A stretch of 64,000 bases of DNA from Ideonella sp. (GTDB lineage: Bacteria; Pseudomonadota; Gammaproteobacteria; Burkholderiales; Burkholderiaceae_C), in NCBI RefSeq assembly GCF_016702655.1, contig NZ_JADJDO010000004.1, positions 1 to 64,000 on the forward strand, written 5' to 3'. This document shows, piece by piece, positions 63,173 to 64,000 of the stretch (positions within the stretch are counted from its first letter, which is position 1; every line of letters starts with the position of its first letter). Made by a program: the position numbers and the translations under genes. Under the pieces are notes generated by a model. That model was not told the DNA's origin, did no database searches, and was given only the letters and a program-made list of their open reading frames with translations.

Positions 63173-64000
63173 TCAGACCGCGAGGTGCGATCCGGCAAGC
63201 CGCGCCGCGCTCGCGAGCGCGGCCACGGTGTGCGGCGCCTCGAGCCTGAGCCGGTGGTCGGACCAGACCTGGCGCCAGCGCCGCGCGCCCGGTGTGCCGT
63301 TCCACAAGCCCAGCGCGTGGCGCATCGCGTGCGGCCAGGGCGTGCCGGCGGCGTGGATGCGATCGAGGTAATCGATCCACTGCGCCTCGACCTGCGCCCG
63401 CGATGCCGCGGGGCCCTCGACGCCGAAGAAACGCCGGTCCCAGGCGGACATCGCCCAAGGCTCGTGGTAGGCGTGGCGGCCGAGCATTGCACCATCCACA
63501 TGGCGAAGTTGCTCCTCGATTGCCGCGTCCGTCGAGATACCGCCGTTGACGACGATCGTCGCCAACGGGAAGTCGCGCTTGAGCGCATGCGCCACTTCAT
63601 AGCGCAGGGGTGGCAGCTCGCGGTTCTCCTTCGGGCTCAGCCCCTCGAGCCAGGCATTGCGCGCATGGACGATGAACACGCTGCAACCGGCACCGGCGAG
63701 CGTGCCGACGAAATCGCGCACGAAGGCGTAGCTCTCGCCGCGGTCGATGCCGATGCGGTGCTTGACCGTGACCGGCAGGCGCCCGGAGGCGGCGTCGATC
63801 ATTGCGTTCACGCAGTCCGCGACGAGCCGCGGCTCGGCCATCAGGCAGGCGCCGAACGCACCGCGCTGCACGCGCTCGCTGGGGCAGCCGCAGTTGAGAT
63901 TCACCTCGTCGTAACCCCAGTCGCAGGCCAGAGAAACACAAGCCGCCAGGTCGGCCGGCTCGCTGCCGCCGAGCTGCAGCGCGACCGGATGCTCGACGGC
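63173..64000 (-). CDS. dusA: tRNA-dihydrouridine synthase A, N-terminus outside the window
   Basis: The visible 275 residues carry the FMN-binding TIM barrel of DusA. N-L-N-C-G-C-P-S-E-R-V-Q-R-G-A-F-G-A has the catalytic Cys, followed by V-K-H-R-I-G-I-D, I-V-H-A-R-N-A-W-L-E-G-L-S-P-K-E-N-R and V-V-N-G-G-I-S-T. These are the DusA-specific forms of the motifs. The enzyme reduces uridine in the D-loop of tRNAs. The frame continues to the right edge in the same register, so about 60 N-terminal residues are missing from view. Confidence 0.92.
   Translation of the reverse strand, partial: AVEHPVALQLGGSEPADLAACVSLACDWGYDEVNLNCGCPSERVQRGAFGACLMAEPRLVADCVNAMIDAASGRLPVTVKHRIGIDRGESYAFVRDFVGTLAGAGCSVFIVHARNAWLEGLSPKENRELPPLRYEVAHALKRDFPLATIVVNGGISTDAAIEEQLRHVDGAMLGRHAYHEPWAMSAWDRRFFGVEGPAASRAQVEAQWIDYLDRIHAAGTPWPHAMRHALGLWNGTPGARRWRQVWSDHRLRLEAPHTVAALASAARLAGSHLAV

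Overview
The window is high-GC DNA whose gene content fits a betaproteobacterium of the order Burkholderiales (Rubrivivax, Leptothrix or Comamonadaceae-like). The grounds are a Tol-Pal segment, a DUF3138-type outer-membrane protein, a PEP-CTERM protein, an aotJQMOP-like amino-acid transporter and ATGA-coupled operons. No species assignment is attempted.

Layout. (1) Positions 1-3.8 kb hold the decayed end of an integrative element beside tRNA-Lys(CTT). Small overlapping minus-strand genes, a tyrosine integrase and a primase-like gene carry several frameshifts and one in-frame stop, and a 20-bp inverted repeat links its interior to its tRNA-proximal edge. (2) 3.8-9.4 kb: two tRNA-Lys genes, tcdA, a YeeE/YedE transporter, then cpoB, pal and tolB, with a glycosyltransferase overlapping tolB. 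A 67-base run of G lies between cpoB and the transporter gene. (3) 9.5-15.8 kb: an lipid A flippase gene (msbA), an AhpD-like protein, three more glycosyltransferases and a methyltransferase, probably an LPS or surface-glycan locus. (4) 15.9-19.9 kb: an aotJQMOP-like basic amino-acid importer. (5) 20-24.5 kb: a tandem GNAT protein (second poly-G run at its start), alaS and a VapBC pair. (6) 24.6-35.3 kb: a MocR/GabR-like regulator divergent from gabT, a polyamine-type ABC importer, a PEP-mutase-family protein carrying an in-frame hairpin insertion, a ureohydrolase and gabD. (7) 35.3-43.5 kb: a degenerate GGDEF protein, a secreted small protein, a PEP-CTERM protein, tRNA-Gly(CCC), a DMT exporter, a Tat-exported spermidine-dehydrogenase-like enzyme and aceA. 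(8) 43.9-63.2 kb: a second ureohydrolase, an Lrp regulator, a beta-alanine/pyruvate-type aminotransferase, and a block with gene order like Pseudomonas spuABC-DFGH. This is followed by a DUF3138 outer-membrane protein, a cupin, an aldehyde dehydrogenase, a GABA aminotransferase, a GlnT-type ligase and a DMT transporter. (9) A partial dusA runs off the right edge.

How it fits together. Most of 24.6-63 kb looks like import and breakdown of polyamines and guanidino compounds. Ureohydrolases would release urea and leave putrescine, GABA or beta-alanine. Gamma-glutamylation enzymes and aminotransferases would carry putrescine to GABA, and GabT/GabD would deliver succinate. Isocitrate lyase nearby could support growth on the resulting C4/C2 units. 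Substrate assignments inside families (agmatine versus guanidinobutyrate or guanidinopropionate; putrescine versus spermidine) are inference.

Sequence quality matters here. Two poly-G runs that each begin at a probable start codon, and four single-site frameshifts in otherwise intact genes (a ureohydrolase, a permease and a gabT-like gene with two), look more like assembly or read errors than biology. The frameshifts in the left-end element are denser and look like true decay. I saw no CRISPR array, rRNA, complete insertion sequence or recognisable new defence system.
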